This document shows, piece by piece, positions 20,154 through 30,530 of a stretch of 64,000 bases of DNA. Source of the DNA: Blastocladiella emersonii ATCC 22665. Lineage: Eukaryota; Blastocladiomycota; Blastocladiomycetes; Blastocladiales; Blastocladiaceae. Both the position numbers and the translations under genes were made by a program. Under the pieces are notes generated by a model. The model was not told the origin of the DNA. It worked only from the letters and a program-made list of their open reading frames with translations, and made no database searches. How positions within the stretch are numbered: the stretch's first letter is position 1; every line of letters starts with the position of its first letter. The stretch is from NCBI GenBank assembly GCA_025594325.1, contig JANHCV010000009.1, positions 124,001 through 188,000 of the forward strand, given 5' to 3'.

Positions 20154-20981
20154 CTACTGCCGGAAGTTGACGTACGGCGTGCTCGCAGGCGCGCCAAACT
20201 CGCGGGTCACGCCCTGCTTGACGGCGCCGACCACGCTCTGCATGCAGTGGACACACGTGTCGTAGGCGGCCGAGAGCGGCGACGCGGGCTTGGCCGTGAT
20301 GGGCGGCGCGTGGACGACGGGACCGACCGCGGTCATGGTGAGCACGGGCGACGCTGCTGCCTCGCGCACACTGCCCTTGGCGGCGGCGAGTTGCATCGCC
20401 ATACCCGACGCGGAACACTGCGCGCACGTGAGCCCCGTGTGGATGTGCGGCGGGGTGCGCGAGTTGGGCGACGAGAGCGACACCTCGCCCGCGGCCGCGG
20501 GGCGCGGGGACACGGCGCGGTCGAGCGGCGAGCCTGCGGGCAGGACGAGCGGCGACGGGACCCGGTCAATGTTCCCGATCGCAGCGGCGGCAGCGGGCGA
20601 CAGCAGCGGGGACGTGGGCAGGAGCGCCGACGAGGGCGACGCGTGCGCGTGCGCGGTCGGCGAGGCGAGCGAGATGGGCATGCGCGCGGCGCGGGCGAGC
20701 GGGCGGAGCACGGCTTCGGCCGACGGCGCAGCTTCCAGATCGGCGGCGGTTGGGTTGGAGGTGACGATGCTCGGGACGGCGGGGCGGGTCGCGGGCGACG
20801 ACTTGGCGAACGAGCCCCAGCCCGGACGGGTCTCGGCAAAGTGCTCGGCGCCGTGCAGCAGCTCGAGCGCCGGGTGCACGAGGTGCGGCGGGTGGCAGTG
20901 CTCGTGGTCGTCATGGGCGTGGTCGCCGCGGGCGAGCGCGGCCGCGGCCGAGTCGGGTTGCGAGTGCGAGTGCGAGGACAT
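20154..20981 (-). CDS. Hypothetical protein, His-rich N-terminus and two CxxC pairs
   Basis: Single exon, 275 aa, unrecognised. The N-terminus is rich in histidine (HAHDDHEHCHPPHLVHP), a potential metal-binding stretch. The middle is Ala/Pro/Ser-rich and disordered. Two CxxC pairs follow in the C-terminal third, CAQCSASGM and CVHCMQSVV, about 80 residues apart, which could form one zinc site. No signal peptide or membrane segment is seen. A TATAAAG box about 80 bp upstream supports transcription from this start. The Cys pairs and the promoter box are the main reasons to accept it as a gene. Confidence 0.5.
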   Translation of the reverse strand: MSSHSHSQPDSAAAALARGDHAHDDHEHCHPPHLVHPALELLHGAEHFAETRPGWGSFAKSSPATRPAVPSIVTSNPTAADLEAAPSAEAVLRPLARAARMPISLASPTAHAHASPSSALLPTSPLLSPAAAAAIGNIDRVPSPLVLPAGSPLDRAVSPRPAAAGEVSLSSPNSRTPPHIHTGLTCAQCSASGMAMQLAAAKGSVREAAASPVLTMTAVGPVVHAPPITAKPASPLSAAYDTCVHCMQSVVGAVKQGVTREFGAPASTPYVNFRQ

Positions 20982-21059
20982 GGTGTTGATTCGTGGAGAG
21001 AGTTACGTTGCGTTGCGAGTTTGAGAGGGAGCCGCTGGCGAGCGGGGGGAGCGAGCGGG

Positions 21060-21066
21060 CTTTATA
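21060..21066 (-). promoter_or_regulatory. TATA-like box of the His-rich protein gene
   Basis: TATAAAG on the minus strand, 79-85 bp upstream of the ATG at 20981, in the same setting as the boxes at 11662 and 25466. Confidence 0.5.
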
Positions 21067-21380
21067 GTCTGCGCGGCGGGACCGCGTGGGGCTCGTCCGT
21101 TCCCGGCGATGATCGGGGTCGGAGATGAACGGGGTGCGTGCGGGAGGGTGCGAAGCGGCGAGATGCAGCGGATCGGGCCGAGTCGGCGGCGGAGCGAAGT
21201 GGTTCGGGGAGGCGTCGGGGCCGCGGCAACGCGCGCATGCATGGCGGACGCGGGGTGCGCCACGCGACCAAACTCGCTCGCGAACGGCAAGCTTCGCGTT
21301 GGGATTCGAGGCGAGAAGAGTAGAGTAGAAACACGCCCGAGGATCGAAATAAATTAAGGTACACCACGTATCGCCCATCA

Positions 21381-22353
21381 CTAGTCCATCAGCTCGCCCT
21401 CTTCAAAGTCCTCGCCGTCGCCACCGTCGTCGGCGCCTCGTTCAGCCATGATGGCGTCCTCGTCGACCGTCGCACGAGCAGCGTCGACCGGCGCGGCAAA
21501 CACCGGCGGCTCGGGCTCGGCGACCTCGACCTTGACGCCCGGCGCGTCCGCGCTGGCCTCGGGCGCGCGCGCGAGGTCCGGTGCGCGGACGACGCCGAGA
21601 CACAGGTCGGCGAAGGCGGCAAACTCGGGGTTGGTGTGGAGCGCGCGCATGAGCATGGTCTCGCGGCCATCCACGTCATCGTCGGGGGCGGCGTCGATGG
21701 CGGTGATGAGCTCGCGCAGGGCCGTCGACTTGGACAGCATGGCGTGCACGTCCTCGGTATCGTTGAGCCGCGCGAGGCGCGCGAGCGGGATGCGCGCCAT
21801 GGCTTCCTCCTCGGCGACCAACTGCGACGCCGGGATGCCCGGGATCGACTTGATGTACCGCTCGGCGCCCAGGAACGCGCGCATGGGCCGCGGCTGGTCG
21901 GCAGGCGGGGCAGAGGAGGTGGAGGCGGCGGTGGGTTCGGGCGCCGCGGCCGACTCGGGCTTGGTGCACGGCGTCTCCTTGTGCACCTTGAGGCAGGCGA
22001 GCGAGCAGCTACACCGGGAGCACGCGGTTAGCACTGGGGTGCACCTCCACGCACAGAGAAGAGTCGTACTAGGGAATCAGGCAGGTAGTGCACTTGTACT
22101 TGGACGTCTGCTCCTTGCACACGGCGCAGTTCTTGGAGAACACGTTCTTGGCCGCGGGCACGGGTGCTGGTGCCGCGCCAATGACGCCGCCGCGGCCATA
22201 TCCGCTGCGGAACCCGCCGCCGCCGCGGCCGCCGCTGCTTCCTCCGCGGTACCCGCCCCGGCTGCCCCCTCGCGAGCTGCCGCGGCCGCCGCGACCACCA
22301 CCGCGACCGCGGCCCCGGCCGCGCGCATAGGGAGGAGGTCCATGAGATTCCAT
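21381..22353 (-). CDS. HIT-type zinc-finger protein, ZNHIT3/Hit1-like (box C/D snoRNP assembly)
   Basis: Two exons (22070-22353 and 21381-22008) give 303 aa. The splice reconstitutes the zf-HIT domain: CAVCKEQTSKYKCTTC, then PYCSLACLKVHKETPC. The 65 residues before it are an RGG/GR-rich arm (RGRGRGRGGGRGGRGSSRGG), an RNA-binding and arginine-methylation type segment. After the finger, LARLARLNDTEDVHAMLSKS, LRELITAID and HTNPEFAAFADLCLGVV follow the C-terminal helices of ZNHIT3/Hit1, which bind NUFIP/Rsa1 during C/D snoRNP assembly. The last 40 residues are acidic. An N-terminal RGG arm is not a feature I know in yeast Hit1. The gene is divergent from SDHC (564 bp). Confidence 0.8.
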
Positions 22354-22917
22354 TGGTGTTGCGTTGCAGCGGGTCGCACTTGGCCAAACGCGAGCGGGGG
22401 AGCGGGGAGACGAAGCGCGAGACAGCGGCAGGGAATGATGAAATGGCGGGGCAGGTGACCGGCAGCTGATGTCGTTTCCGGGCGGCGCCGACGTCGCACG
22501 CGCGTGTTGACTGGCGACCCCGCCGATGGTAATGGCCGATCGGCACCCCGCCACCACCCAGCTCTCCTCGCTCCAGCAGTCGCGCGCACACACCCTCGCC
22601 GAACGAGGTGCGTGACTTGCCGCAACACCATGTATCGAGCCATGCACGCGCGGGGACGCCGAGGGAATCGCGGTGGGGGATCTTGATGCAGCTGCTCTGA
22701 CGATCGCGACGAGGACCCGCTTGCTGTGCGGAGCAGCTCGTACCCGTGGCCTAGCCACTGTCATTCTCTGCTAGTTCGCCCGTACTTGGTCCGCCGAGCG
22801 CCTCGTCGCGGTCCTCGTCGACCCCGCGCGTCGTGTCGCCCTGACGTCCCGGAACCCACTAACCTCCGGACACTCGCGCCCATCTACAGTCCCCTCACCA
22901 CCACCACCACCACCACC
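22354..22917. promoter_or_regulatory. Divergent promoter region ZNHIT3 / SDHC
   Basis: 564 bp between divergent starts. A CCACCA-type run (about 22899-22917) sits directly before the SDHC start codon, probably as unstructured 5' UTR. No other gene is seen. Confidence 0.5.
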
Positions 22918-23406
22918 ATGCTGTCCTCGCTCCGCACCGCCGCCGCCCCGGCCACCGCCCGCGCCCTGCTCGTGCAGCGCTCGTTCCCCGCGGCCGCCGC
23001 CATGGGTCTGCGCGCGCACTCGACGCTGCCCGACGCGTCCGCCAAGAAGCAGCGCCCGCTGTCGCCGCACCTGACCATCTACAACTGGAACATCACCAAC
23101 ACGCTTTCGGCGGCGCACCGCGTGACGGGTGCGGCGACGGGCGCGCTCGTGTACCTCGCCGCGTGGGCGGCCGCGGCCGGTGCGGGCTCCTCGGACCTCG
23201 TGGCCGCGGCCGCGTCGCTCCCCTCGGCCGTCTTCGTCCTCGGCAAGGCCGCTGTCATCGCGCCCACCATGTTCCACTCGTTCAACGGCATCCGCCACCT
23301 GTACTGGGACTCGGGCCGCGCCCTCTCGCTCAAGGGCGTGTACCAGACCGGCTACGCGGTTGTTGGCGCGACCGTCGTGTCGACCATTGGCCTGCTCCTG
23401 TGGTAA
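22918..23406 (+). CDS. SDH3: Succinate dehydrogenase cytochrome b subunit (SdhC/Sdh3)
   Basis: Single exon, 162 aa. MLSSLRTAAAPATARALLVQ is a clear mitochondrial presequence. RPLSPHLTIYNWNITNTLSA and HRVTG form the family signature with the quinone-site Ser/Arg region. Three hydrophobic membrane helices follow. HSFNGIRHLYWDSG carries the heme b axial histidine. The protein anchors complex II in the inner membrane and helps bind ubiquinone and heme. The length fits the family. The ATG follows a run of CAC triplets without other upstream ATGs nearby. Confidence 0.96.
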   Translation: MLSSLRTAAAPATARALLVQRSFPAAAAMGLRAHSTLPDASAKKQRPLSPHLTIYNWNITNTLSAAHRVTGAATGALVYLAAWAAAAGAGSSDLVAAAASLPSAVFVLGKAAVIAPTMFHSFNGIRHLYWDSGRALSLKGVYQTGYAVVGATVVSTIGLLLW

Positions 23407-23750
23407 GCTCGCCGAGTGTGTGTCTGTTGTCCCTCCCCCCGCTCCTTCCCCTACCCTACGTCATGAATATGTGATTCTGTATCCACCCGCCCTGCCCACT
23501 CTCTCTCAACCAACCCGTCATCCCAAGAAGCTTGAAAACAGGAAACTGCCGGGCGTGAACGGCGGACAGCGGTCGAGGGTCGCACGCGCGCGTCGGTGGC
23601 CATGCTCGTCCTGCACCCTCCTCGCGTCGCAGCGCGACCTCTCGACCTCCCTCCTACGCACCCACGCCCACGAGAAAAGCACGCGTAACCCGAAATCGAA
23701 TGAAAGGATATTTGCTTATAATACACAAAAACGGCCCACCAACCCGATCA
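23407..23750. other. Convergent spacer SDHC / Ysc84
   Basis: 344 bp between two 3' ends; AT-richer near 23695-23730, as expected for poly(A) signals of the minus-strand gene. No gene is seen. Confidence 0.5.
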
Positions 23751-25387
23751 TCAGTGCGACCCACTACTCAGCTCCACATAGTTGGCGGGAAACACGCCCT
23801 CGCGCCCGTTGCACCGGCCCGTCCACCACTGGTCGGCGCCCTCGCCCTGCTTGACCACCGTGATCACGTCGCCGCGGTGGAACGACAGGTCGCCGTCCTG
23901 CTGCGCGTCAAAGTTGAACAGCGCCACAGCCGTCACCGGCCGCGCGCCCGCGGGCGGCGGCGGAGGCGGGCGCGGCTTGACGACGACGGGCGGGGGAGCC
24001 GGCATGCTGCTCGCGACCACGGGTGCGGGGACCGGGACGGGCGCGACGGGTGCGGGCGCCGGCATCGACGCGGGAGACGTCATGTAGCTCGCCTTCTCGG
24101 GCTTCTGCGCCTGCGCGTATGCCGCGCTCGGCGCAGGCGCGGGCGCGGGGGCAGCGGACGACGAGGAGGACGACGCGGACGAGACCCACGGCGTGGTGAT
24201 GGGCGGGTAACTGCCCGTCTTCTCGGGCGCCTGCGCGAACCCCGACGTCCCCGCAGCCGCAGCGGCGGTCGCAGCAGAAACGGCCGCCGCCGAGGGCGCG
24301 GGCGGGAGCGGCGGCGGCGTGGGCTTCTGCTTGGGCGACAGCGTGCCGTTCGCGTACGACGGGACGGTGGACGCGGCGCTCGTGGTCGCGGGGACAGCGG
24401 CGGTCGACGTCTGGCGGCCCGAGAAGGACGGGCGGTGCGCGCCTGCGCTCGCGGGAGGCGCCACGGCCGCCACGTACGGCGAGCCCGCGGGCGTCGCGGC
24501 GGGCGTGGGCACGGCGGCGCCGGCGTCGTCGGTGATGTAGGCGCCGGGCAGCGCAGCGTGCAGCTCGCGCACGGCGGGCGGCGACGCGACCATGCCGCTC
24601 AGCAGGTCCTTGGCCGACACGCGCTGCCCGTAGAAGGCCTCGTTGGCGTCCTTGCGCTCGACGATGACTGAGCCCTCGATCGAGACTAGGTGGGTGCGGA
24701 TGGGGGTGAGTTTGGTGGGAGGATGATGCGAGTGAGACGCGAGCGGACGTACTGCCGGCAAACAGGCCCTTGGACTTGCTGTACGAGTAGACGGCGGCGA
24801 GGTTGCGCATCGTGCCCGACGCCTCGGCGGTGCGGCCGTACGGGCCCGCGGCGACTAGAGAGACAGACGCGACAAACAGTAAGCAACGCGTCGTTCTCAT
24901 CCTCCTCGCGTTTCCGCTGCCCGCGCGACGTACCACTGAGCCCGCCACCGAGCGTGACGTTCCCGCCGTGGCCAAACGCCTTGACGGCGGCGTCCGTGTT
25001 GAGCACAATGACAAAGTCGGTCATCTCGGCGCCGATCTGGCCGCCAAACGACACGCCGGCGGTCGCAATGGCCGACGGCGCCGACCACGACCCGTCGGCG
25101 AGCCGCGCCACGACGAGCCCCGACCCCGTCTTGCCCGCCCACATGAACCCGGCCTTGACCACCGTCAGCACCGCGATCCCCTTGGCGCGCTGCAGGATGT
25201 CGGACGGGATGAACTGGTCGGTCGGGAGGCCCTTGCCTGTGCAGTTGCGTGGTCAGCGCGAGGATGATGGTGGCGCGTCGTGCGCAGCGCGATGCGTACC
25301 GGGCACGCCGGCGACGATGAACTTGCGCAGGATCTTGGCGCACTTGCGGCACTCGGACGCGAGGTCTTGCGGCAGCGGATTCTTCAT
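23751..25387 (-). CDS. SYLF-SH3 actin-patch protein, Ysc84/Lsb3 family
   Basis: Four exons (25300-25387, 24934-25236, 24753-24854, 23751-24685), all spliced in the same phase, give 475 aa. The N-terminal SYLF domain shows MKNPLPQDLASECRKCAKIL, IPSDILQRAKGIAVLTVVKA, GKTGSGLVVARLADGSWSAP, FVIVLNTDAAVKAF and VAAGPYGRTAEA. A Pro/Ala/Ser linker with PPPPPPAGARP leads to a C-terminal SH3 domain (AVALFNFDAQQDGDLSFHRG, WWTGRCNGREGVFPANYVEL) with the usual ALYDY-like and GxFPxNYV elements. SYLF binds phosphoinositides and F-actin; the SH3 domain binds Las17 and Sla1-type partners at endocytic patches. A TATAAAG box is about 80 bp upstream. Confidence 0.95.
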
Positions 25388-26917
25388 GGTGTGGTGTGAG
25401 GTTTGAGTTTCGTTCGTTGCGAGTACGGCGGGCTCGTGAGAGAGAGGAGAGGGGGGCGGAGCACGCTTTATACGCGGCGGGAAGGCCAACGCGGACCAGA
25501 CGCATCAGCAGACCGCGCTCGGCCGACCCACGGTGGCCGCTCGCCAACAGATGCCAAGGCGGCGATGCGAGACGAGCGGAAGGCGTGCTTCTCGCGACAG
25601 ACGCAAGCCCAAGCAGGATTCCAGAACGGGACCCCTCCGACGTTCCACCGTCCGCGAACGACGGCGGACAAGGCGGCCTGACAGCGGATTGAAGACCCAA
25701 CACAGGAATAAAGTAGCAACGCAGAGACACGTTCGAGGAGCGTGCTCGTACGGAAGCGCGCGGCGCCGTCGGATGCCATCAGATTGTCAGAGGTGAATCT
25801 AGAGGTTGTTCAACAGGGTTCCAAGCTCGGTTGAAAATTCTAATCATCCTTGGCAGCGACGGCGGCGCGCGAGTGGGGCATATAAATGAGCAGAGGGCGG
25901 GACGCGGTGCGAGGGCACGGGAACGGTCGCGCGCGTCGGGGGCGTGTTGAGGGACGAGGTGGTCGTGGCGAGTGAGGTTGAGGGCGAGGAACAGACACAC
26001 AGGCAGAGGAACATCCAGCAGGGCGAGCGAGCGACCAAGGAGAAGGAAGCCACGAGCGCCAAGTCCCGACTTTTGAGGCGTTCAAAAAAGCAGTCAGCCC
26101 GACTCACGTGCGGCGGTTCAGCCACTTTTCGCGCTGAGGCGCAGCCCACCGGCCCCGCTGGCCGCGTGCAGCGGTCAGGACCCCGCCAACGAGCTTGTTC
26201 TGCTCAGTCTTCACGAGTGGATTTACCTGTATGCATCACGAAAAAACGCACCGCGCACACGCACATGCAACTCGCGAGCACCGCGCCCGTCGCCCGTCGC
26301 CGCCATCAACGTCGCCGCGCCCAACGCCGCCGCACACTCGCCGTGCCGCCGTCACTCGCCATGCGTCCCCCGGCGGACCTCTGGCCCTGCTGCCGTAAGG
26401 CGTGTGGGCCAGGTTGTCACGTCCAGCCATCCATCCGCCGCGTGGAGGGGTGAAACGCTGTCTGTTCGCTCAACCACACCAGTGGCACGCCGAAACCATC
26501 CGCACGCACGCCGCACGAACGACCGACCGCCGCCGTCCCAGCGAAGCTATGCGGAAACGCTCGCCGATCTCCTAGACCGAGTTCTGGCATGCTGGCGGTC
26601 TGGCTGCATTTTCGTCGTGCCGCGAAATTGCTCGCTCGTTTGACGGACGGTCGCGCGCGCTGGGTGGTTCCACTGCGGCCGTCCGGCTGACCCGTCGATT
26701 TTTGCATTGCGCTGGATTTCGTGACGGGACGGCGTTCGGTGGTGCTGCGGCGCTACCAGCACTCTGGCGAAACCGCATACGGCTGGCTGTGTGCTGGACG
26801 GCGTTACGACCGCGTTATGGCGACGGCGCTGTGCTCCTGATTGCGTTGCGTTGTTTGCGTCCCGTTCGAAACAACGTTTGCTGACTTGCGCGCCCTCGTC
26901 ACCTCCAGCGAGTCAAG
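25388..26917. other. 1.5-kb divergent spacer Ysc84 / eL13
   Basis: This is the longest gene-poor stretch outside the LRR cluster. It holds the Ysc84 promoter, a second TATA-like string (CATATAAATG near 25878) and the eL13 promoter. Short frames on both strands show no domain. A small gene or a 5' UTR intron cannot be excluded. Confidence 0.45.
25466..25472 (-). promoter_or_regulatory. TATA-like box of the Ysc84-family gene
   Basis: TATAAAG on the minus strand, 79-85 bp upstream of the ATG at 25387. Confidence 0.5.
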
Positions 26918-27529
26918 ATGGTCGCTCACAACAACCTGCTGCCCAACCAGCACTTCCGCAAGCAGTGGAAGCTGCGCGTCAAGACCTGGTTCAACCAGCC
27001 CGGCCAGAAGAAGGCCCGTCGCGTCGCGCGCGCCGCCAAGGCCGCCCAGATCGCGCCCCGCCCCGTTGACGGTCTGCTCCGCCCCGCCGTCCGCTGCCCC
27101 ACGGTCAAGTACAACCGCCGCATCCGCGCCGGCAAGGGTTTCACCCTCGACGAGCTCAAGGCCGCCGGCATCCACCGCAAGAAGGCCGCGACCATCGGCA
27201 TCGCCGTTGACTTCCGCCGCAAGTCGCGCTCGGAGGAGGCCCTCGCCCTCAACGTGCAGCGCCTCAAGACCTACAAGTCGAAGCTCGTGCTCTTCCCCAA
27301 GAAGGGCGCCAAGGCCGAGGCCGTTGCCGAGGCTGTCCAGCTCCGCGGCGCCGTCCACCCCATCGTCCACTCGTACGAGACCGAGGCCGCTCGCGCCATC
27401 ACGGCCGAGGAGAAGGAGTTCAACGCCTACGTTGCCCTCCGCAAGGCCCGCACCCTCGCCCGGTACCACGGCATCCGCGCCAAGCGCGCCGCTGCCAAGG
27501 CCGCCGCCGAGGCCGACGCCAAGAAGTAA
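26918..27529 (+). CDS. RPL13: 60S ribosomal protein eL13
   Basis: Single exon, 203 aa. NQHFRKQWKLRVKTWFNQPG, RRVARAAKAAQIAPRPVDG, LRPAVRCPTVKYNRRIRAGK, GFTLDELKAAGI and TIGIAVDFRRKSRSEEALAL are diagnostic of eukaryotic eL13. The C-terminus is basic and Ala/Lys-rich, as usual. It is a structural protein of the large cytosolic subunit. Codons are strongly biased to C-ending forms with very few A/T third positions, as for a highly expressed gene. The start AAGATGG is in good context. No intron interrupts the coding part, which is unusual for a basidiomycete ribosomal gene; an intron in the 5' UTR remains possible. Confidence 0.97.
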   Translation: MVAHNNLLPNQHFRKQWKLRVKTWFNQPGQKKARRVARAAKAAQIAPRPVDGLLRPAVRCPTVKYNRRIRAGKGFTLDELKAAGIHRKKAATIGIAVDFRRKSRSEEALALNVQRLKTYKSKLVLFPKKGAKAEAVAEAVQLRGAVHPIVHSYETEAARAITAEEKEFNAYVALRKARTLARYHGIRAKRAAAKAAAEADAKK

Positions 27530-27883
27530 ATCCGCTCAACCTCATTCACCCTCGGTCTGCGCGAGCTCGGGGTTCCAGGCGCCGTGGGTCTCCTCCGGCT
27601 TCGGGATCTCGTGTGCGCGCGTGTGTGTTGCTGCCTGGATATACTCGTGTTTCCCAAACAGTTTTGTTTCTTTGTGTGTCTGCCTTACCGTTGATGAGCT
27701 GGATCATGTCTGTCCGGCACTCGACGAGCCGTATCGCGATGTCGGGAGACGCCTGTACGATGAGCATGACCGCCGCGTCGCGCGTCTCCCACCCCCACCT
27801 GCTCAACGACAAATCGCGCCCCGTGCTTGCCGCTCGCGCCCGCTCCCTGCCGTGATATCCATGCCATCAACGATCCGCGTTCC
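27530..27883. other. Spacer between eL13 and the membrane-protein gene
   Basis: 354 bp: eL13 3' UTR, then the promoter and 5' UTR of the next gene on the same strand. No gene is seen. Confidence 0.4.
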
Positions 27884-29761
27884 ATGGAGCATCCAGCACT
27901 GCTGCTGGCACACAATGCAAGCCTGCCGTCCACCGCCGCCGCGGCCATGGCCACCGTGACCAGGCTTGCCGCGAATGACACGGCCGCGGCCTTCGCCGTG
28001 TCGTACCCGAGCCTCGGCTCGCCCGTCCCGCCGGACGCCGCGATCCTACGTGCCAGCGCCATCGCGTCGTGCGTGTCAGGCGCACTGGGCCTGCTCGTCG
28101 TGGCTGTCATGTTCCCGCGCGCGTTCCCGCAGCGCGGCGGGCAGCAGTACCTGCCGTCCGAGTCGGCGATCCGGTTCATGTCCGTGCGGTGCCGGCTGCT
28201 GCTCGCGTGCGGCGTGATCCTCGTCGTGTGCGGGATCAACGGCGCCGTCTACTTCTTTCGCCTCGCGGGCGCGGGGGACGCGGACCTCAGCCCGCGGCCG
28301 CCGTGGCTCCTCGAGTACCGCGTCGCGTTCACGGCGACGTTCCCGTCGTTCGGCCCGCTGTTCACGTGGGCGGTCGCGCAGCGGTGCGCGGTGGTCGTGA
28401 TCCAGGACCGCGACGCGCGCCAGACGTTCCTGCGCGTCGTGTTCGCCCTGTGCGCCGCCATCTACGTCGCCGTCACGGGCGGCGCCGCCGCGCGCACCGT
28501 CGACCTCGCGACCCCGCTGCCCGGCGCGCCCGCGGGCGTCTGGGTCAACGCCGCCATGGTCGCCAGCTGGGGTATCATCCCCGTCTTCGCGCTCCCCGCT
28601 ATCACCATCGCCGGGTCGCTGTGGGCGCTGTGGGCGGGCACCAGCCGCCGGATCGCCAAGATCCAGGGCCGCCGCGAGCGCAGGAGCGCCGTCGCGAGGA
28701 TGCCCAGCGCGGCGGCCGAGGCCGCGGCCGAGTGTAAAGCTGACCTCGCAAGCCGTGTGCGCGAGCTCGTTGGCGACGTGGTCGCGGCGTTCCGCACCAG
28801 CGACACGCGGCAGACGCTCGGCGCGTCCGCGTCGCTCGTGTCCGGCAGCGAGGGCGGGGCCGGGTCCGCGACGAGTAGCCCGAGCAGCACGGGTACCGCA
28901 ACGAGCGGCGGTGGTGCCTCGACCTCGTCGGCCGCGACGGGCACTGCGAGCACCTCGCACGACACGACGACCACGGCACTCACCCGCCCGTCCGCGCCCG
29001 CTGCTGCCGCCGCGGGAGCTATCGGCGCCAACGCGTTCCCCGACCCGTCGCACCGCCGCCGCAGCTCGCACGCGCACGCGCTGCCGCACCACGGCGGGTA
29101 CGGCGGGAGCAGCAGCCACGGCGGCGGCGGCCACGCGTCGAAGCGGCGCAAGCGCAAGAAGCACAAGTCGCGCAGCTCCTCGTCTTCATCCGTCAAGTAC
29201 CCCCTCTCCCTGACCTTCGCGATGCTGACCGCGGTCCTGGTCGTCGAATGGACCGCGTTCGTGCTGCTGGCCGGCGTCCCGACCCCGTGGGGCGTCGTCC
29301 GCAACACGCCGCTGCTCGAGCTGCTGTCGGGGCTCGGGTGCCTGACCGAGGCGTCGTTCGAGCGGCTCATGCAGTACAACAACCGCCGCCGCCGGCGGCG
29401 CGAGTCGAGTGCCGGTGGGGCTGCCGCGGAGAGGCATTTTGGGATGACGACGGTTGGTGTGGAAGCGGAGGTTGCGGGCGCGGGTGAGAAGGAGGTGCGC
29501 GACGACGCGATGCCCGCGGCGATTGTCAAGACAGAGCAGCAGGTGCTGGTCATGGTAGAGGCGGCGACCATCGAGGCCACGGCCATCGAGACAACTACGA
29601 CGACGGCGGCGGAAGCGGCTTCAGCGGCATCGTCCGCGCTCGCGGCCATGAACACGTCGGCCATGATGAGCACGTCGGCCGTGTACCTCACGGCCATGCG
29701 ATCGCCGGGCGAGCTCGTCGCGGACGCGAACGCGGAGGTGACGAGTTCCGTGGTGACCTGA
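27884..29761 (+). CDS. Polytopic membrane protein of unknown function
   Basis: Single exon, 625 aa from the first in-frame ATG (MEHPALLLAHNASLPSTAAA). The N-terminus has NAS and NDT, possible N-glycosylation sites, and is likely outside. Hydrophobic helices are seen at ASCVSGALGLLVVAVMF, LLLACGVILVVCGINGAVYF, FPSFGPLFTWAVAQ, VVFALCAAIYVAV, AMVASWGIIPVFALPAITIA and, after a long Ser/Thr/Gly and His/Lys-rich loop, FAMLTAVLVVEWTAFVLLAG. Six to seven segments suggest a receptor- or channel-like topology, but no known family is recognised. The C-terminal 120 residues are Ala/Thr/Glu-rich; their DNA is partly repeated twice beyond the stop codon (29443-30435). Confidence 0.6.
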   Translation: MEHPALLLAHNASLPSTAAAAMATVTRLAANDTAAAFAVSYPSLGSPVPPDAAILRASAIASCVSGALGLLVVAVMFPRAFPQRGGQQYLPSESAIRFMSVRCRLLLACGVILVVCGINGAVYFFRLAGAGDADLSPRPPWLLEYRVAFTATFPSFGPLFTWAVAQRCAVVVIQDRDARQTFLRVVFALCAAIYVAVTGGAAARTVDLATPLPGAPAGVWVNAAMVASWGIIPVFALPAITIAGSLWALWAGTSRRIAKIQGRRERRSAVARMPSAAAEAAAECKADLASRVRELVGDVVAAFRTSDTRQTLGASASLVSGSEGGAGSATSSPSSTGTATSGGGASTSSAATGTASTSHDTTTTALTRPSAPAAAAAGAIGANAFPDPSHRRRSSHAHALPHHGGYGGSSSHGGGGHASKRRKRKKHKSRSSSSSSVKYPLSLTFAMLTAVLVVEWTAFVLLAGVPTPWGVVRNTPLLELLSGLGCLTEASFERLMQYNNRRRRRRESSAGGAAAERHFGMTTVGVEAEVAGAGEKEVRDDAMPAAIVKTEQQVLVMVEAATIEATAIETTTTTAAEAASAASSALAAMNTSAMMSTSAVYLTAMRSPGELVADANAEVTSSVVT

Positions 29762-30435
29762 TCGGACGCGAGGCGTGATGCGTGAACCAAAAACGACCTT
29801 CATTCATTCACGATGACGGTCGGCGTGGAAGCGGAGAACGCGGCCGCGGGCAACAAGGAGAACGCGGCCGTGATCGCTTGCTTCGGTGGTCAAGGCGGAG
29901 GAGAGGGTGCTGGTCGTGGTCGAGGTCACGGCCATCGAGACGACCGCGAAGCTGGCTGCGGTCTCTGACCGTCCGAGCTCGCGACCATGACACGTCGGTC
30001 GTGGACCTGACCGCCACATGGTCGCCGGGCGAGCTCGTCGCGGACACAAGTGCTGAGACGACGAGTTCCGCGGTGACGTGAAGCGGCTTGAGGCAAGATG
30101 TGGGAAGCAAAACAACTTTTATTCATTCACGATGACGGTCGGCGGGAACTCGGTCGTGGGCGACAAGGAACGCGAGGCGATGGCTGTGGCGGCAGCGAGC
30201 AATGCGGAGGGAAAGGTGCTGGTCGCCGTCAAGGCCGGGGCCATCGGGACGACCGCGGAGCTGCGGCCACCGAACCGTCAGCGCACGCAGCCATGAGCAT
30301 GTCTGCCGTGTACCTGACGGCAACACGGTCGCTGGTCAAGCTCGTCACGGACCCGAACGCGGAGACGACAGGACCTGATCCGACGCGGGAGCAGACGTGA
30401 TGTGGAAACCAAAACAACGTTCATTCGTTCAACGG
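29443..30435 (+). repeat. Three degenerate tandem copies of a gene 3' end (about 300-370 bp units)
   Basis: Unit 1 is the last ~320 coding bases plus 3' UTR of the membrane-protein gene (29443-29811). Units 2 (29812-30130) and 3 (30131-30435) start with the same GATGACGGTCGGCG word. They keep the TCGCCGGGCGAGCTCGTC-type block and the end of the frame, and close with an ATTCATTCA-type tail. Units 2 and 3 have diverged by substitutions and indels and lack a long frame. Confidence 0.85.
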
Positions 30436-30530
30436 CGTCAATGGGGAGATGAGGGGAGAGATATCGAGAGGAGAGGGAGACAGCCGACGCCAGCGCCAGC
30501 CGCCGCCGATCGCGCACTTGGGCGAGTCGC

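Noticed and set aside
25844-26453. Small genes in the Ysc84/eL13 spacer
   Set aside because: Only low-complexity frames were seen; nothing distinguishes them from random open frames in GC-rich DNA.
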